A stretch of 64,000 nucleotides of DNA from Streptomyces adelaidensis. Its GTDB lineage: Bacteria > Actinomycetota > Actinomycetes > Streptomycetales > Streptomycetaceae. Positions 8,471 through 16,382 of this stretch are shown here, piece after piece. Below the pieces are notes generated by a model that was given only the letters and a program-made list of their open reading frames with translations, was not told the origin of the DNA and searched no databases. The stretch covers positions 1 to 64,000 of the forward strand of contig NZ_JAEMUX010000036.1 in assembly GCF_016598475.1 (NCBI RefSeq), given 5' to 3'. Within the stretch, counting starts at the first letter, position 1. The number at the start of each line of letters is the position of its first letter. Both the position numbers and the translations under genes were made by a program.

Positions 8471-9528
8471 CCACCGCAGTGGTGGCCGCCGTGGCGCGCG
8501 CGATCGTGCCCGGGCTGCCGATCGCGGCGGCGGTGGCGCTCGGCGCGATGGTCGCGCCGCCCGACCCCGTCGCGGCGACGGCCGTGGCGGGGCAGCTGGG
8601 GCTGCCGCGGCGGCTGGTGTCCATCCTGGAGGGCGAGGGCCTCTTCAACGACGTCACGGCCATCGTGCTCTACCACGTGGCCATCGCGGCCGCCGTCGGC
8701 GGATCCTTCTCGCTGCCCCGCGCCGCCCTCCAGCTCGTACTGTCGGGCGGCGTCGCCGTCGCCGTGGGGCTCGCGCTCGGCTGGGCCGCCAACAAGCTGA
8801 TGGACTTCCTCGACGACGCCACGCTGCAGATCGGGCTGACCCTGCTCGTGCCGTACGCGTCGTATGTGCTGGCCGAGGAGCTGCACGGGTCCGGGGTGCT
8901 CGCGGTGCTCACCACCGCGCTGTTCCTCGCGGAGTACGCGCTCGGCGCGGACGACGTGCTGACGCGGCTCGCCGGGCACACGGTCTGGGACGTCGTGGAC
9001 ACGCTGGTCACCGGTGTCGCGTTCGGGCTGATCGGGCTGGAGCTGCACAACGCGATCCGGACGGCGTCGGGCCGGTGGGGCGAGATGCTCGGCTGGGCGG
9101 CGGCCGTCGTGGCCGTCGTCGTCCTCGTACGGCTGGTGTGGCTGCTCCCGGCGACGTGGCTCGCGCGGAGGTTGCACGCGAAGCGGGACTACGACGAAGA
9201 GATCCCGATGTCGTGGCGCGAGACCGTGGTGATGTGGTGGGCGGGGATGCGGGGGGTGGCGTCCGTGGCGCTGGCGCTCGCGATTCCGTTGGAGACGGAC
9301 AGCGGGGCGGCGTTTCCCGACCGGGACGAGATCGTGTTCATCGCGTTCGGCGTGATCATGGGGACGCTTGTGCTCCAGGGGCTCACTCTGCCGTGGCTCG
9401 TGCTGCCGCTCAGCCCCTGCCCGTCGACCTCGGTGGTTCGTGGACGCGGCCGCGGGTGGCGCGGGGGATCATGCCGTCCGAGTGGGCGTTGGGGTGGGTC
9501 GGGGGGAGGACCGCGTCGGCCGTGTTGA
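8467..9528 (+). pseudogene. Na+/H+ antiporter (CPA1), central part; C-terminal domain lost
   Basis: Continues the antiporter from GTG 8467, overlapping the upstream stop as GTGA. The conserved ion-translocation region VAPPDPVAATAV with the Asp pair, and LEGEGLFNDVTAIVLY, are intact, as are later helices (GFIGLELHN-type, ETVVMWWAGMRGVASVALAL, LQGLTLPWLV). Family members in Streptomyces run on for a further ~120-150 hydrophilic residues. Here homology stops at LPWLV (about 9402) and 42 unrelated residues (LPLSPCPSTSVV... onward) are read antisense through the 3' end of the convergent MscS gene. The two genes therefore overlap by 119 bp. Together with the frameshift this points to a decaying gene; residual function is possible but unlikely. 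Confidence 0.7.
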
Positions 9529-10534
9529 CGCGGGGGAGGGTGTAGGGGTGGGTTTCGGTGAGCCAGCGTACGAGGTGTTCGCGGACCGTGACGCGGACGG
9601 TCCAGAGGTCGTCCGGGTCCTTGGCGGTGACGAGGGCGCGGACCTCGATGGTGGTGGGCGTCGAGTCGGTGACGGTGAGGTCGAAGTGGCGGCCGTCCCA
9701 GGCGCGGCAGGCCCGCAGGATGTCGCGGAGCTGCTCGCGCATCTCGGGCATCGGGGCCGCGTGGTCGACATGGAGGAAGACCGTGCCGGTCATCTGGGTG
9801 CCGCCTCGGGACCAGTTCTCGAAGGGCTTCGAGGTGAAGTAGGAGACGGGCATCGTGATGCGGCGCTCGTCCCAGGTGCGGACCGTCAGGAAGGTGAGGG
9901 TGATCTCGTCCACCGTGCCCCACTCGCCCTCCACCACGACCACGTCACCGAGGCGGACCATGTCGCCGAAGGCGATCTGCAGCCCCGCGAAGAGGTTGCT
10001 CAGCGTGGACTGCGCGGCGATACCGGCGACGATGCCCAGGACCCCGGCCGAGGCCAGCAGTGAGGCGCCGGCCGCGCGCATCGCGGGGAAGGTCAGCAGC
10101 ATCGAGGCCACGGCCACCACACCGACGACCGCGGTGACCACCCGCATGATCAGCGTCACCTGGGTCCGCACCCGGCGCACCCGGGCCGGATCGCGGTGGG
10201 CGCGGGCATAGCGGCTGTAGGTCGTTTCCACTATCGCGGCCGCGATCCGGACCATCAGCCAGGCCGTCGCCCCGATCAGGACGAGTGTCAGGGCCCGGCC
10301 GACGGCGGTCCGGTGCTGCTCCAGCAACTGCGCCTGGTCGAACGACGCTCTGAGGAAGGCGGCGCACAGAACCAGCTGGTAAGGGATGCGGCCGCGGCGC
10401 AGCAGGCCCCACAGTGGTGTCTCGTGGTGCCGCTGGTCGGCCTTGCGCAGCAGCAGGTCGGTGGTCCAGCCGATGAGCAGCGTGAGGACGACCGAGCCAC
10501 CGATGACGATCAGGGGGCGGAGCAGGTTCTCCAT
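9410..10534 (-). CDS. MscS-family mechanosensitive ion channel
   Basis: Membrane channel expected to open under hypo-osmotic stress. 374 aa with hydrophobic segments near residues 5-25, 80-110, 130-150 and the pore helix at about 155-180 (SAGVLGIVAGIAAQSTLSNL). The MscS beta domain follows (FGDMVRLGDVVVVEGEWGTVDEI; RTWDERRITMPVSYFTSKPFEN). The ATG at 10534 is preceded by GAAGG. The C-terminal ~40 residues overlap the antiporter remnant on the other strand, so the 3' end sits at a probable deletion junction and the native C-terminus may differ. The neighbour upstream (10642) is divergent. Confidence 0.9.
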   Translation of the reverse strand: MENLLRPLIVIGGSVVLTLLIGWTTDLLLRKADQRHHETPLWGLLRRGRIPYQLVLCAAFLRASFDQAQLLEQHRTAVGRALTLVLIGATAWLMVRIAAAIVETTYSRYARAHRDPARVRRVRTQVTLIMRVVTAVVGVVAVASMLLTFPAMRAAGASLLASAGVLGIVAGIAAQSTLSNLFAGLQIAFGDMVRLGDVVVVEGEWGTVDEITLTFLTVRTWDERRITMPVSYFTSKPFENWSRGGTQMTGTVFLHVDHAAPMPEMREQLRDILRACRAWDGRHFDLTVTDSTPTTIEVRALVTAKDPDDLWTVRVTVREHLVRWLTETHPYTLPRVNTADAVLPPTHPNAHSDGMIPRATRGRVHEPPRSTGRG

Positions 10535-10641
10535 GCCTTCGAACGTAACCGGCCGCGAGGGGTGATGAACATGTGACTTCGGCCGCCTTCGGGGTACGGG
10601 CGCCCGAGCCCGTTGTCGTACCCGGCTGGCACCATGGCCTC

Positions 10642-11211
10642 ATGAACATCATGCTCTTCCACTCGACCTATGGTCTGCGGCCCGCCGTGCGCCAGGCGGC
10701 GGACCGGCTGCGCGCCGCCGGACACGAGGTGTGGACCCCCGACCTCTTCGACGGACGGACGTTCGGCACGGTCGAGGAGGGCATGGCCTTCAACCAGGAG
10801 CTGGGCCGGGAGGAGCTGCTCAAGCGGGCGGTCCTGGCCGCCGCGCCCTACTCCGAGCGAGGGCTCGTCTACGCCGGCTTCTCGCTGGGCGCCGCGACCG
10901 CGCAGACCCTGGCCCTGGGCGACAAGAACGCCCGCGGGCTGCTGCTTCTGCACGGCACGTCGGACATCGCCGCCAGCGCCTCCGTCGACGGCCTGCCCGT
11001 CCAGTTGCATGTCGCCGAGCCCGACTCCTTCGAGCCGGACGACTGGCTGAGCGCCTGGTATCTCCAGATGCGCAAGGCGGGCGCCGACGTCGAGGTCTAC
11101 AGATACGCGGGTGCCGGGCACCTCTACACCGACCCGGACCTGCCCGACTACGACGAGGAGGCCGCCGAGGCCACCTGGCGGGTGGCTCTCGGCTTCCTCG
11201 AAACCCTGTAA
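10642..11211 (+). CDS. Dienelactone-hydrolase-like alpha/beta hydrolase
   Basis: Small cytoplasmic alpha/beta hydrolase of the DLH family, 189 aa, substrate unknown. The nucleophile elbow is GFSLGAA, a serine where classical dienelactone hydrolases have cysteine. An Asp in the VAEPDSFEPDDW block and the His in GAGHLYTDPDLPDYDE complete a plausible triad. The DLFDGRTFGTVEEGMAF segment is typical of this family in actinobacteria. ATG 10642 is chosen because homology starts at MNIMLFHSTYG; a longer frame from 10573 adds no conserved residues. It is divergent from the MscS gene and convergent with the phosphatase gene downstream. Confidence 0.88.
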   Translation: MNIMLFHSTYGLRPAVRQAADRLRAAGHEVWTPDLFDGRTFGTVEEGMAFNQELGREELLKRAVLAAAPYSERGLVYAGFSLGAATAQTLALGDKNARGLLLLHGTSDIAASASVDGLPVQLHVAEPDSFEPDDWLSAWYLQMRKAGADVEVYRYAGAGHLYTDPDLPDYDEEAAEATWRVALGFLETL

Positions 11212-11275
11212 GACCTGGACCTGCCGGACTATAGGACCCGGACGTGCTGGACTTGAAGAACCTGGACGTGCCGGC

Positions 11276-12943
11276 TTATACGGGGTCGTACGTGCGCTCC
11301 ACCTTCTGCGTGCCGCTGCGCGTCCGGTACGAGCGCGCCCAGGACGACGTCGCGTCGGCCTTCGTACGGTCGGAGAGGACGTAGAAGTCCATCTGCGCCC
11401 GCGTGGCGGTGATGTCGAGTACGGCATAGCCGTGCCGGTCGGTGTCGACCCAGTGGACGTGCCGGTTGGCCGCGCGGATCAGTGGGGAGGCCACTGCGGA
11501 GACGGTGCCCTCGGGGACCTTGACGAGGTCGTCGAGGTTGTCGGAGGTGACCGAGGTGACGACGAACTCGGTGGCGGCGGAGGCCGACAGCGGGTACGTA
11601 CCGGCGTTGACCGGCACGTCGTTGGCCCAGGCCATGTGGATGTCGCCGGTGAGGAAGACCGTGTTGCGGATGGCGTTGTCCCGCAGGTGGGCGAGGAGTT
11701 CGCGGCGGTCGTCGGTGTAGCCGTCCCACTGGTCGGGGTTGAGGGCGAGGCCCTCCTTCGGCAGGCCGAGCAGCTCGGCGAGCGGTTCGAAGAGGTCGGC
11801 GGTGAGGTTGCCGAGGGCGAACGGGGCGATCATCACCGAGTTGCCGACCAGCCGCCAGGTCGTGTCGGAGGACTTCAACCCGGCCTTCAGCCAGTCGAGC
11901 TGGGCCCGGCCGGTCAGCGTACGGTCCGGGTCGTCGACCTCACCGTCGCCTATCCCCACCTGCTGCGAGCGGAAGGAGCGCAGGTCCAGCAGGGAGAGGT
12001 CGACGAGCTTGCCGAAGCGCAGCCGGCGGTAGGTGGTGCCCGCGATCGCCGGGCGCACCGGCATCCACTCGAAGTACGCCTGCTTGGCCGCCGACTGACG
12101 GGCGGCCCAGGTGCCCTCCGTGCCCTCGGCGTGGTTCTCGGCGCCGCCCGACCAGGCGTCGTTGGCTATCTCGTGGTCGTCCCAGATGGCGATGACCGGC
12201 GCGACGGCGTGCAGGGCCTGGAGGTCGGGGTCGGTCTTGTAACGGGCGTGCCGGACGCGGTAGTCGGCGAGGGTGACGATCTCGTGGGTCGGCGCGTGCG
12301 GGCGTACGACCTTGTCGCGGGTGCCGTACTCGCCGGTGCCGTACTCATAGATGTAGTCGCCGAGGTGCAGCCAGGCGTCCAGATCGCCGCGCGCGGCGAG
12401 ATGGCGGTAGGCGGCGAAGCGGCCGCCCTCCCAGTTGGCGCAGGAGACCACGCCGAAGCGCAGACCGGCAGCCGCGGCTTCGGTGGCCGGGGCGGTACGG
12501 GTGCGGGCGGCGGGCGAGTCGGTGCCGCCCGCGGAGAAGCGGAACCAGTAGGCGGTGGCGGGCGTGAGGCCCCGTACGTCCGCCTTGACGGTGTGGTCGG
12601 AGGCGGCGGTCGCGGTGATCGACCCCTTGGCGACGATGTTCGCGAACGCCTTGTCCAGGGCCACGGTCCAGCCGACCTCGACGTCCGGGCCGAGTCCGGA
12701 ACCGGGTACGGCCTGTGCGGTGGGCGTCACCCGGGTCCACAGCAGGACGCCGTCGGGCAGCGGGTCGCCCGAGGCGACGCCGTGCACGAAGGCCGGTGCC
12801 TCGGCGGCGCCCGCCGAGCTCGCGGAAGCCAGCGATGCGGCGAGCGGCGCGGCGAGAACGGCTCCGGCCGCGGCCGTCTTGACGACCGTACGGCGGTTCG
12901 GGGTGGGGGAGTTGGGGCTGGAGTGAGATCTGCGACTGGTCAC
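11276..12943 (-). CDS. phoD: PhoD-like alkaline phosphatase/phosphodiesterase, Tat-exported
   Basis: Secreted phosphodiesterase/phosphomonoesterase of the PhoD family (Ca/Fe-dependent in studied members), 555 aa. The N-terminus is a twin-arginine signal: NRRTVVK followed by a hydrophobic Ala-rich segment ending near ASSAGAAEA (about residue 48). An Fn3-like N-terminal domain (FVHGVASGDPLPDGVLLWTR) precedes the metallophosphatase core. Metal-binding blocks visible are VVSCANWEGG, HLGDYIYEY, WDDHEIANDAW and FLTGDIHMAW. GTG start. A perfect 8-bp inverted repeat lies 2 bp upstream of the start. I looked for PHO boxes (GTTCACC-type 11-bp repeats) upstream and found none convincing, so PhoP control is not supported from sequence. 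Confidence 0.93.
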   Translation of the reverse strand: MTSRRSHSSPNSPTPNRRTVVKTAAAGAVLAAPLAASLASASSAGAAEAPAFVHGVASGDPLPDGVLLWTRVTPTAQAVPGSGLGPDVEVGWTVALDKAFANIVAKGSITATAASDHTVKADVRGLTPATAYWFRFSAGGTDSPAARTRTAPATEAAAAGLRFGVVSCANWEGGRFAAYRHLAARGDLDAWLHLGDYIYEYGTGEYGTRDKVVRPHAPTHEIVTLADYRVRHARYKTDPDLQALHAVAPVIAIWDDHEIANDAWSGGAENHAEGTEGTWAARQSAAKQAYFEWMPVRPAIAGTTYRRLRFGKLVDLSLLDLRSFRSQQVGIGDGEVDDPDRTLTGRAQLDWLKAGLKSSDTTWRLVGNSVMIAPFALGNLTADLFEPLAELLGLPKEGLALNPDQWDGYTDDRRELLAHLRDNAIRNTVFLTGDIHMAWANDVPVNAGTYPLSASAATEFVVTSVTSDNLDDLVKVPEGTVSAVASPLIRAANRHVHWVDTDRHGYAVLDITATRAQMDFYVLSDRTKADATSSWARSYRTRSGTQKVERTYDPV

Positions 12944-12945
12944 GG

Positions 12946-12965
12946 CCGATCAGATTACTGATCGG
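12946..12965 (-). promoter_or_regulatory. Inverted repeat at the phoD start (possible operator)
   Basis: CCGATCAG-ATTA-CTGATCGG, a perfect 8-bp inverted repeat with a 4-bp spacer, 2 bp upstream of the phoD GTG. It covers the place where the ribosome-binding site should be, and no other Shine-Dalgarno is obvious. It could be an operator or an RNA hairpin limiting initiation. Confidence 0.5.
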
Positions 12966-13020
12966 TACGGACTGGGGTAAGGCGGACGCGGTGAAATCCG
13001 CTCAGTGTTCAGATCGCTGT

Positions 13021-13071
13021 GTCCTGCTCGTCGGTCGACGAACAGGACAGGACAGGACAGGACAGGACAGG
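13021..13071. repeat. ACAGG pentanucleotide repeat next to a hairpin
   Basis: Six perfect tandem ACAGG units at 13042-13071. They overlap the right arm of an imperfect hairpin (GTCCTG-C-TCGTCG/CGACGA-A-CAGGAC, 13021-13048). It lies in the 245-bp gap between phoD and the upstream thioredoxin-fold gene and is a simple-sequence repeat prone to slippage. Confidence 0.8.
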
Positions 13072-13146
13072 ACACGGCTCGGCGGCCCGGCGTAAGGACT
13101 GACATACCGTCACCCGGCGCGCGTCGCGTAGCCCCCGGTCGTACGG

Positions 13147-13174
13147 GCGGGCGGACCGTGAGAAGTCCGCCCGC
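13147..13174 (-). terminator. Terminator of the CPAC thioredoxin-fold gene
   Basis: Perfect 10-bp stem (13147-13156 with 13165-13174), 8-nt loop, 14 bp beyond the stop of the 13189-13989 gene; no U-tract. Confidence 0.65.
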
Positions 13175-13188
13175 TCTCGTCCCCCGCC

Positions 13189-13989
13189 TTACTTGGTGAC
13201 GCCCGCGTCCTTCAGCGCCGTCTCCCAGTCCGCGACCGTCGACGGGTTGGTGATCGCCTTGTCGTTGACCTTGATGGTCGGCGTCGATTTGACGCCCTCG
13301 GCGTCGTCGAAGGTCTTGCTCATCTTCATCGCCCAGGCGTCGTAGGTGCCCTTTTCGACGGCGTTCTGGAACTTCGTGTTGTTCTTCAGCGCGTCGACGG
13401 TGTTCGCCACCTTGATCAGGTAGCTGTCGTTGGCGAGTTCGTCGGTCGTCTCCTGCGGGTGGTACTTCGTCGAGTACAGGGCCGTCTTGTAGTCGAGGAA
13501 GGCCTCGGGACTGACGTCGAGGGCGGCGCCGAGCGCGCTCAGCGCGTTCTTGGAGCCCTCGCCGCCGAGGTTGCCGTCGAGGAAGGTGCCGATGGTGAAG
13601 GAGAGCTTGTAGTCGCCGTCCGTCATGCCCTTGTTGACGGTCTCGCCGACGGTCTGCTCGAAGCTGGCGCAGGCCGGGCAGCGCGGGTCCTCGAAGAGGT
13701 GGACGACGTTGGCGGTCTTGGAGTCGCCGATCAGCACGGTGGTGCCGTTCTTGCCCGAGGTGTTGGCCGGCGCGACCACCGTCGCCTTGGCGGCCTCCTC
13801 CCACTTCGTCGGCTGGTTGTTCTGGACGACGGCGTAGCCGATGCCGCCGGCTATGGCGAGGACCGCGACGATCGAACCCGCCACGATCGCCTGCCGCCTG
13901 ACCTTCGAGCGCTTGGCCTGACGCTCGCGCTCCAGCCGCAGCCGCTCACGGGCCGCCGACTTCGCCGTCTTGCTGTTCCGCTTGCTCAT
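13189..13989 (-). CDS. Membrane-anchored DsbA-like thiol-disulfide protein (CPAC)
   Basis: Extracytoplasmic thioredoxin-fold protein of the DsbA/BdbD type, 266 aa. It has an Arg/Lys-rich cytoplasmic head (1-32), one membrane anchor (about 33-55) and an external domain with the redox motif CPAC at 104-107. The cis-proline region STPTIKVND is near residue 240. ATG 13989 has GGGAG upstream and starts the conserved MSKRNSKTAK; the frame extends to 14103 without support. A second protein of the same architecture is encoded at 43025-43798 beside lgt. The substrate is unknown; a role in disulfide formation or isomerisation of exported proteins is inferred. Confidence 0.9.
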   Translation of the reverse strand: MSKRNSKTAKSAARERLRLERERQAKRSKVRRQAIVAGSIVAVLAIAGGIGYAVVQNNQPTKWEEAAKATVVAPANTSGKNGTTVLIGDSKTANVVHLFEDPRCPACASFEQTVGETVNKGMTDGDYKLSFTIGTFLDGNLGGEGSKNALSALGAALDVSPEAFLDYKTALYSTKYHPQETTDELANDSYLIKVANTVDALKNNTKFQNAVEKGTYDAWAMKMSKTFDDAEGVKSTPTIKVNDKAITNPSTVADWETALKDAGVTK

Positions 13990-14071
13990 GGGGGTGAACT
14001 CCCTGTGGGCCGCGCACATGCCGTGCGCGGAATACGTATGTGAGGGGGACTTGCTCGTGCTCAGCGGGTGG

Positions 14072-14758
14072 TCACGCGAAGGTGACCGAGCACGGCGGTC
14101 CACGCCGTCCCAGGGAGTGCGCGAAGAGCAGGGTGCGGGCGGTGCTCGTACGGTGCGCGGTGCGTCGCGTCGGCCGATGCTCCGCCGGGGCGGGCCGCGG
14201 CGTGACCGAGGCGACCGCGATCAGCAGCGGCCGGAAGCCGGTGGCGACCGCGGCGTCCAGCAGCTGGGCCAGCGCCCGCTCGCCGCGCCGCAGCCAGGCG
14301 GCGGCCAGCAGCCCCACGGCGAGGTGCGCGGCGAGCAGCAGCCAGGCGGTGGACGGGCCGGCGCCTGCCAGCAGGTTGGCCGCCCGCTCGGAGTCGCCGG
14401 TGACCCGCGCCAGCGGCGTGCCGACGCTGCCGCCGCACAGCAGGTCGAGCCCGACCTGACGCAGCGGACCCGTGACCGGGCCGCCCGCCGCGCCGTAACA
14501 GGCGTGCTGGCCCGTGGTGAACACCGTGTCGGCGGTCAGCTCCAGCGGGATCAGCACGCCGGCGATCCGGCCGAAGCCGCGCTCGCGGCCGGCCAGCGCG
14601 TACGCGACGGCGAAGACGGCGGCGGCGATCGCGGCGACGGTGGCCGGCGGCAGCGGGACCCCGGACAGCAGCACGTGCGACGCGGCGCTGAGCGTCACGG
14701 CGAGTGCCGTGAACAGCGCCGCGCGTACGGCTCTGAAGTGGGTCCCGGATATGGCCAT
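14072..14758 (-). CDS. Conserved integral membrane protein, function unknown
   Basis: 228 aa, strongly hydrophobic, with about five predicted membrane segments (around 12-32, 37-57, 64-82, 142-165 and 180-205). Two cysteines are conspicuous between them (QHACYGAAGG and LDLLCGGS), possibly metal- or disulfide-related. I do not recognise a named family; proteins of this kind are annotated only as Streptomyces integral membrane proteins. ATG 14758 is chosen as the first Met of the hydrophobic part; a GGGAG lies 13 nt upstream, so a start slightly further upstream remains possible. It lies between the CPAC thioredoxin-fold gene and a DUF2252 gene, all on the minus strand. Confidence 0.75.
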   Translation of the reverse strand: MAISGTHFRAVRAALFTALAVTLSAASHVLLSGVPLPPATVAAIAAAVFAVAYALAGRERGFGRIAGVLIPLELTADTVFTTGQHACYGAAGGPVTGPLRQVGLDLLCGGSVGTPLARVTGDSERAANLLAGAGPSTAWLLLAAHLAVGLLAAAWLRRGERALAQLLDAAVATGFRPLLIAVASVTPRPAPAEHRPTRRTAHRTSTARTLLFAHSLGRRGPPCSVTFA

Positions 14759-14853
14759 GGCGTTGGCGAGTCTCCCACCACCCACGTAAGGGACCGCTAA
14801 AAGGCGCCTGTGAGTGCGCGATGCCTCAGGTGTGGGTGCGGTGGCCGGCACGT

Positions 14854-16179
14854 CTACAGGCCGGGGATCCGGCCGTTGCGGAACAGGTCGACGAAGGTCT
14901 GGTGGTCCGCACGCGCGCGTGCCCCGTAGGCGTGCGCGAAGTCCACGAGGAGGGGCGCGAAGCCGTCCTCGTCGGCGGCGATGGCCGCGTCGATCGCCCG
15001 CTCCGTGGAGAACGGCACCAGGGACTGCCCGCTCAGGTCGTCCGCCGCCGCGTGCATCGTGGCCGTGGCCCGGCCGAGGTCGGCGACGACCGCCGCGATC
15101 TCCTCCGGGTCGTCGATGTCGCTCCAGTCCAGGTCCACCGCGTACGGCGACACCTCGGCGACCAGCTGCCCGGCGCCGTCCAGCTCGGTCCAGCCCAGCC
15201 ACGGGTCCGCGTGCGCCTGGAGGGCGCGCTGCGAGATCACCGTGCGGTGGCCCTCGTGCTCGAAGTAGTCACGGATCCGCTGGTCGGTGATGTGGCGGGA
15301 GACGGCCGGGGTCTGGGCCTGCTTGATGTAGATCACGACGTCGTTCTCCAGCGCGTCGCTCTGCCCCTCCAGCAGGATGTTGTACGACGGCAGCCCCGCC
15401 GAGCCGATGCCGATGCCCCGGCGGCCGACGACGTCCTTCACGCGGTACGAGTCCGGGCGGGTCAGGGAGGACTCCGGGAGCGTCTCCAGATAGCCGTCGA
15501 ACGCGGCCAGCACTTTGTAGCGGGTGGCCGCGTCCAGCTCGATGGAGCCGCCGCCCGGCGCGAAGCGGCGCTCGAAATCACGGATCTCGGTCATCGAGTC
15601 GAGCAGCCCGAAACGGGTCAGTGAGCGGGCGTCGCGCAGCGCGTCCAGGAGCGGGCCCTGCGCGGTGTCCAGCGTGAACGGAGGCACCTCGTCCCGCTTG
15701 GCACCGGCCGCGACGGCGTGGATCCGCTCGCGGTAGGCGGCCGCGTAGGTCTCCACCAGCTCGGTGATCTGCCCGTCGCTGAGCGCCTTCGCGTACCCGA
15801 TGAGCGCCACGGAGGCCGCGAAGCGCTTCAGGTCCCAGGTGAAGGGGGCGACGTAGGCCTCGTCGAAGTCGTTCACGTTGAAGATCAGTCGGCCCGTGGA
15901 GTCCATGTACGTGCCGAAGTTCTCCGCGTGCAGATCGCCGTGGATCCACACGCGCGAGGTGCGCTCGTCCAGATACGGCCCGCTCGGCTCCGCGGCGTCC
16001 AGGTCGTGGTAGAAGAGACACGCCGTGCCCCGGTAGAACGCGAAGGCCGAGGCCGCCATCTTCCGGAACTTCACGCGGAACGCGGCCGGGTCGGCGGCCA
16101 GGAGCTGGCCGAAGGCGGTGTCGAAGACGGCGAGGATCTCCTCGCCACGTCGCTCGTCGTTGAGCTGCGGGACCGACAT
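14854..16179 (-). CDS. DUF2252 family protein (kinase-like fold)
   Basis: 441 aa, matching the DUF2252 family, which is related to the aminoglycoside-phosphotransferase/choline-kinase fold. The key block is WIHGDLHAENFG (Brenner-type HGDxHxxN catalytic motif), followed by NVNDFDEA, which supplies the metal-binding DFD-type aspartate. The N-terminal KFRKMAASAFAFYRGTA block is also characteristic. The substrate is unknown for the whole family. The ATG at 16179 is preceded by GGAGG (CCACCAGGAGGCACCCAGCG). It is divergent from dnaE across about 200 bp. Confidence 0.9.
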   Translation of the reverse strand: MSVPQLNDERRGEEILAVFDTAFGQLLAADPAAFRVKFRKMAASAFAFYRGTACLFYHDLDAAEPSGPYLDERTSRVWIHGDLHAENFGTYMDSTGRLIFNVNDFDEAYVAPFTWDLKRFAASVALIGYAKALSDGQITELVETYAAAYRERIHAVAAGAKRDEVPPFTLDTAQGPLLDALRDARSLTRFGLLDSMTEIRDFERRFAPGGGSIELDAATRYKVLAAFDGYLETLPESSLTRPDSYRVKDVVGRRGIGIGSAGLPSYNILLEGQSDALENDVVIYIKQAQTPAVSRHITDQRIRDYFEHEGHRTVISQRALQAHADPWLGWTELDGAGQLVAEVSPYAVDLDWSDIDDPEEIAAVVADLGRATATMHAAADDLSGQSLVPFSTERAIDAAIAADEDGFAPLLVDFAHAYGARARADHQTFVDLFRNGRIPGL

Positions 16180-16229
16180 CGCTGGGTGCCTCCTGGTGGT
16201 TCACGGGTGGGTCGGTTTTTCAACGTCCG

Positions 16230-16280
16230 AAGGTACGCGGGAGTGCCCGCGACCCCTCCATGAAGGTACGGGGGAGAGCC
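16230..16280 (+). promoter_or_regulatory. Direct repeat and -10-like box upstream of dnaE
   Basis: GAAGGTACGCGGGAGTGCCC (from 16230) recurs as GAAGGTACGGGGGAGAGCCC (from 16262), a 32-bp period. Each copy can fold a small GC hairpin. A TAGACT at 16304-16309 is a possible -10 for dnaE about 74 bp before its start. The arrangement looks like paired regulator sites, but no regulator can be named. Confidence 0.45.
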
Positions 16281-16382
16281 CTCCCGGTGTCAGTGCCGAG
16301 GCATAGACTTCGACGCTGTCCCCCAGACTGTCCGCAGCCCGTGGGGAACTCGTCCACTGCCGTTTCCCTGGAGGCCGAAGCC

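Noticed and set aside
8455..8475. Programmed -1 frameshift joining the two antiporter halves
   Set aside because: No heptamer slippery sequence of the X-XXY-YYZ kind and no downstream pseudoknot stands out; a plain deletion explains it better.
12944..13020. PHO boxes upstream of phoD
   Set aside because: No pair of 11-bp GTTCACC-type direct repeats; single weak matches only.
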